From positions 2,542,001-2,606,000 of the forward strand of contig NC_016078.1 in the NCBI RefSeq assembly GCF_000230555.1: a stretch of 64,000 bases of DNA, written 5' to 3'. Below, in pieces: positions 61,358 to 64,000 of this stretch; position 1 is the stretch's first letter, and the number at the start of each line of letters is the position of its first letter. The notes beneath the pieces are model-generated. The model was given only the letters and a program-made list of their open reading frames with translations. It was not told the origin of the DNA and made no database searches. The position numbers and the translations under genes were made by a program. The stretch comes from Pelagibacterium halotolerans B2 (GTDB lineage: Bacteria > Pseudomonadota > Alphaproteobacteria > Rhizobiales > Devosiaceae).

Positions 61358-62230
61358 CTACGCCGGCATGCGCGTCATCTCACGGATCAGATCATTTGTC
61401 TCTGGTCTCGTCGTTTGGTGCCGATATCGAAGGGCCAAAACAGTTCTTGATATTTCAAGGCCATCGATGGGTTTCGACACAAGGCCCGTGTCCGAAGGAA
61501 TAGCGGTGGCTGGCAGGATCACCGCACCTGACCCTTGCCGAGCAAGTTCAACTAGCCAATCCACGCGATTTGACCGATAGGCCGCGTAGAGTTCGTGACC
61601 ATGATCCGCGCAGGTCCCATGCAAAGCATCCCGCATTTCGCAATTTAGTCGGTCAAGCATGTCAGTTCCAGCAAGAGTCGAAAGAGAAATCGCATCTAGT
61701 TCAGACAACGGGTGCGACTTTGACACCACTACCTTGTAGTCCTCATCATAGAGATGATCTATGCGATAGAGGTCTTCGCTGACCTTCTCTGCTGTGACGA
61801 CAACGTCAAATTCACCATCTCGCAACCCAGCAAGAAGCTCGGAGGATGACGCAACGATCAGTTCGATTTCGGCTTGCGGCAATCGTGTACGAGTACGCTC
61901 CAAAGCTGCCGAAATCCTGTTGTGGCCAATCGTTTCGCCGATACCGACAGAAATTGGAACCCGCTCCAAGCGCAAATGACGGACCGCTTCGGCCTTAGCC
62001 TGTCGCGTCTCATCATGAACCGTCTGCAACCTTGGCTGCACGAGTTTTCCGAGTGCCGTAAGCCGGCATCCCGCACGGTCCCTGACAAACAGGTCACCTC
62101 CAAGCTCGTCTTCAAGTTTCTTGATCGCAGTCGTCAAGGAAGGTTGGGAGACATTGGAGGCACTGGCCGCATGGGTGAAGTTCCGGTGCTCGCATACCGC
62201 GAGAAAATACCTGATCTGGTTCATTTCCAT
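61358..62230 (-). CDS. LysR-type transcriptional regulator
   Basis: Encodes 290 residues from ATG 62230 (GGAG 10 bases upstream; ATG 62224 is possible). The HTH domain is MNQIRYFLAVCEHRNFTHAASASNVSQPSLTTAI-type, followed by an effector-binding domain (VPISVGIGETIGHNRI, DGEFDVVVTAEKV). It resembles OxyR/Cbl-like groups in length only. It is divergent from the secreted ABM-domain gene, which is its most likely target. A dyad TCTAT-N6-ATAGA (62289-62304) lies between them. Confidence 0.92.
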   Translation of the reverse strand: MEMNQIRYFLAVCEHRNFTHAASASNVSQPSLTTAIKKLEDELGGDLFVRDRAGCRLTALGKLVQPRLQTVHDETRQAKAEAVRHLRLERVPISVGIGETIGHNRISAALERTRTRLPQAEIELIVASSSELLAGLRDGEFDVVVTAEKVSEDLYRIDHLYDEDYKVVVSKSHPLSELDAISLSTLAGTDMLDRLNCEMRDALHGTCADHGHELYAAYRSNRVDWLVELARQGSGAVILPATAIPSDTGLVSKPIDGLEISRTVLALRYRHQTTRPETNDLIREMTRMPA

Positions 62231-62288
62231 CGCCGCATTCTCCGTCACATCTCGATTCAGGTCATCAAAACAACTTCGATAGCCCATG

Positions 62289-62304
62289 TCTATCAAAGAA
62301 TAGA
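62289..62304. promoter_or_regulatory. LysR-type operator candidate
   Basis: TCTAT-CAAAGA-ATAGA: 5-base inverted arms in the divergent gap between the LysR gene and the ABM-domain gene. It is short and matches the usual LysR site form only loosely. Confidence 0.4.
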
Positions 62305-62390
62305 ATTTCGGAATTGGAGTCCGAAGCATCCGGCATGGGACAAGAGTGCATCGAAGCCAAGCACGGTGCACTTCAGATCAGGAGACGACC

Positions 62391-63110
62391 ATGAAAACGC
62401 AAATCCTTCAGACAGTCGCCGCACTGGCGCTGATCACAACTTCTGCAACTGCACAGGACAACCCAATGGTAAATCATACAGCCAGCTACATCGCCATGCC
62501 GGCCGCCGAAGGCCAGACCGGAGCTTTCGCGGAGTTTCTGGCTGGTGCCGCAGCGATCGTGCGGGACACAGAGCCGGGCACCGTCCTTTGGTTTGCTCTG
62601 CAAGCCGATGACACGCTCGCAATCTTTGACATCTTCGCAGACGAAGAAGCACGCGACGCTCACTTCTCAGGAGCGGTTGCTGCGGCTTTGAACCAAAACG
62701 CCGACGCGCTGGTCGACGGCGGATGGGACGACGGTGTTGTCGCGAATATCAACAACTCCGATGTCCTCTCGGCAAAGGCGCCGGTTGATCTCTACACGGC
62801 GACGACCGCAACTTACATCAAGCTCAAAGCTGCTCCAGGTAAAGGCCCCGAATTGGCAGCCTTGCTGACCGCCGCCGGCCCCATCGTCGCAGAAACTGAA
62901 CCCAAGACATTGTTCTGGGCGGCGCTGCAGATTGACGAGACCAACTTCGCCATCTTCGACATCTTTGCCGACAACTCTGGCCGCGAAGCGCACTTTGCCG
63001 GACAAGTCGCCGGACTCCTGAATGAAAAGGCTTCAGAATTGATCTCAGGTGGATGGGACGACGGTGTGGTGGCAAACGTCCACAATTTCGAAATCCTCGC
63101 TACCAAGTAA
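62391..63110 (+). CDS. Secreted protein with two tandem ABM-type domains
   Basis: Encodes 239 residues from ATG 62391 (AGGAG 7 bases upstream). A Sec signal peptide (LQTVAALALITTSATAQ) is followed by two homologous halves: about residues 28-128 and 133-239 share TEPxTxxWxALQxD, FAIFDIFAD, AHFxGxVAxxLN and GGWDDGVVANxxN. Each half resembles the antibiotic-biosynthesis-monooxygenase (ABM) ferredoxin-like fold, which normally dimerises; here the dimer seems fused in one chain and exported. The function is unknown. A LysR gene is divergent. Confidence 0.85.
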   Translation: MKTQILQTVAALALITTSATAQDNPMVNHTASYIAMPAAEGQTGAFAEFLAGAAAIVRDTEPGTVLWFALQADDTLAIFDIFADEEARDAHFSGAVAAALNQNADALVDGGWDDGVVANINNSDVLSAKAPVDLYTATTATYIKLKAAPGKGPELAALLTAAGPIVAETEPKTLFWAALQIDETNFAIFDIFADNSGREAHFAGQVAGLLNEKASELISGGWDDGVVANVHNFEILATK

Positions 63111-63132
63111 TCTCGAGGTGACTTGAGAAAGA

Positions 63133-63163
63133 AGTGCCCGGTGCAACCCATCGGGCGCTTTGC
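63133..63163 (+). terminator. Hairpin terminator after the ABM-domain gene
   Basis: AGTGCCCG pairs with CGGGCGCT across an 11-base loop, followed by a T-containing tail (TTTGCTGTTT). The position just after the stop codon fits transcription end. Confidence 0.65.
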
Positions 63164-63338
63164 TGTTTGAATTTAGATTCACGCCAAAGCGGCCGTTCGA
63201 GTAATCGCAGCGAAAGCCGCTCCGTCCGCTCTGCAGACCTTCATGTCGTCCAAGCCGAACTTCCGCCTTCCACCCCAAGGCAGACATTACCGCCTACGCG
63301 CTGCCAAGGTCTATTGCTTATCGACTTAGAACTCCTAA

Positions 63339-63566
63339 CAAAACCGTTCTGTTGCTCTGGCCGATCTGCACGCAGCCGTGAAGCAGGCGCTGCATCTGGG
63401 CGCCATCAGCTTCGACGCCGTGAAGCACCTCGTCCTGTGCCGGGCCGAACGCAGGCCACCAAAGCTGGACCTCGACATCTATCCCTATCTGCCCAGAGCC
63501 ACTGTCGAGAAGACGTCGGCCAAGGCCTATATGCGCCTGCTGGACCGTAAGGAGGAACCGGCATGA
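63339..63566 (+). pseudogene. 3' remnant of IS21-family transposase gene istA
   Basis: From about 63345 the frame reads LADLHAAVKQALHLGAI, DAVKHLVLCRAE and PPKLDLDIYPYLPRATVEKTSA to a stop at 63566, the C-terminal end of an IstA transposase. An in-frame stop at 63336-63338 and unrelated sequence before it show that the 5' part (several hundred codons) is missing. It overlaps istB by 4 bases (ATGA), as in intact IS21 elements. Confidence 0.85.
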
Positions 63567-64000
63567 GCAGCGATGCTCCAGAACTCCTGCTCGCCCACCA
63601 CCTCAAGACCTTGAAGCTGCCGACCTTCCAGCGTGAGCACCACAAACTTGCCCGGCAATGTGCGGTCGAGGGCGTGGATCATGTCCGCTACCTTGCCCGG
63701 CTGGTCGAGCTGGAACTGATCGATCGGGAACGGCGGATGGTCGAACGCCGCATCAAGGCGGCAAAGTTCCCCGCCGCAAAAAGCCTCGACAGCTTCGACT
63801 TCGCCGCCATCCCGAAGCTCAACAAGATGCTGGTGCTGGAACTGGCGCGGTGCGAATGGATCGAGCGCCGCGAGAACGTCATCGCGCTCGGCCCCAGCGG
63901 CACGGGCAAGACCCACGTCGCGATCGGCCTCGGCTTGGCGGCCTGCCAGAGGGGATTGTCCGTCGGCTTCACCACAGCGGCCGCGCTCGTCAGCGAGATG
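63563..64000 (+). mobile_element. istB: IS21-family istB helper ATPase (cut by window edge)
   Basis: ATG 63563 opens 146 codons to the window end. The sequence MSSDAPELLLAHHLKTLKLPTF, FDFAAIPKLNKMLVLELARCEWI and the Walker A GPSGTGKTHVAIGLGLAA identify the IstB AAA+ ATPase that assists IS21 transposition. The upstream istA is truncated, so this copy cannot move by itself unless the other parts are supplied elsewhere. The right end of the element lies outside the window. Confidence 0.92.

Overview
The window is high-GC, densely packed alphaproteobacterial DNA. Gene content and style fit Hyphomicrobiales of the Devosia/Pelagibacterium type: FixL-FixJ-FixK regulators, TRAP transport with sugar-acid oxidation, many ATGA stop/start overlaps, and short extragenic palindromes. 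The genus is an inference from style, not a search result.

Layout. (1) 1-6137: an aldehyde dehydrogenase (cut by the window edge) and a ThDP-dependent decarboxylase-like enzyme in one minus-strand operon. They are followed by two LysR regulators, one with two DNA-binding domains and one that seems to start at ATT, and by a 4,5-dihydroxyphthalate decarboxylase/solute-binding-like protein. This looks like aromatic acid catabolism. (2) 6454-9264: fixL, fixJ and a convergent fixK-type regulator. The FixL PAS domain lacks the heme-ligand histidine region. (3) 9375-26304: an unusual Pel-type exopolysaccharide locus. pelF and pelG are clear. A PelD-like membrane protein lacks the GAF/GGDEF part, and there are two candidate PelE-like membrane proteins. 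A separate exported GH114 glycosidase precedes a 1963-residue RTX protein carrying three carbohydrate-binding repeats and a PelA/Agd3-like deacetylase. A type I secretion ABC protein and adaptor follow, then glmS for hexosamine supply. FNR/FixK-type boxes lie between the two divergent pel operons (13667-13680) and between the secretion operon and glmS (24402-24415), which suggests oxygen-linked control by the neighbouring FixLJ/FixK.

(4) 26355-42080: a sugar-acid catabolic region around a LacI regulator. The minus side has two FAH-family enzymes, several SDRs (one broken by a deletion), a 2-hydroxyacid dehydrogenase and a D-erythronate dehydrogenase-like enzyme. The plus side has a TRAP transporter, an enolase-superfamily dehydratase, an EamA permease, an IlvD/Edd dehydratase and an SDR. 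Part of it resembles the non-phosphorylative L-fucose/L-rhamnose diketo-hydrolase route. (5) 42197-44881: a PQQ alcohol dehydrogenase with the acidic residue typical of lanthanide-dependent enzymes, plus a MoxJ-like periplasmic protein.

(6) 44926-44971: a 3' fragment of a tRNA-Val, oriented so that a genomic island should lie to its right. (7) 45468-52128: a nickel/cobalt and chromate resistance block (His-rich protein, HupE-type permease, membrane anchor protein, CsoR-family repressor with a perfect palindromic operator, MFS exporter, NicO/RcnA-type exporter, ChrB, ChrA). (8) 52663-61173: a ribose-type sugar ABC importer with an oxidoreductase and a TIM-barrel isomerase. Opposite them are a zinc-less ROK regulator and a leaderless, presumably cytosolic paralogue of the binding protein. 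(9) 61358-64000: a LysR gene divergent from a secreted protein with two tandem ABM domains, then an IS21-family remnant running off the window end.
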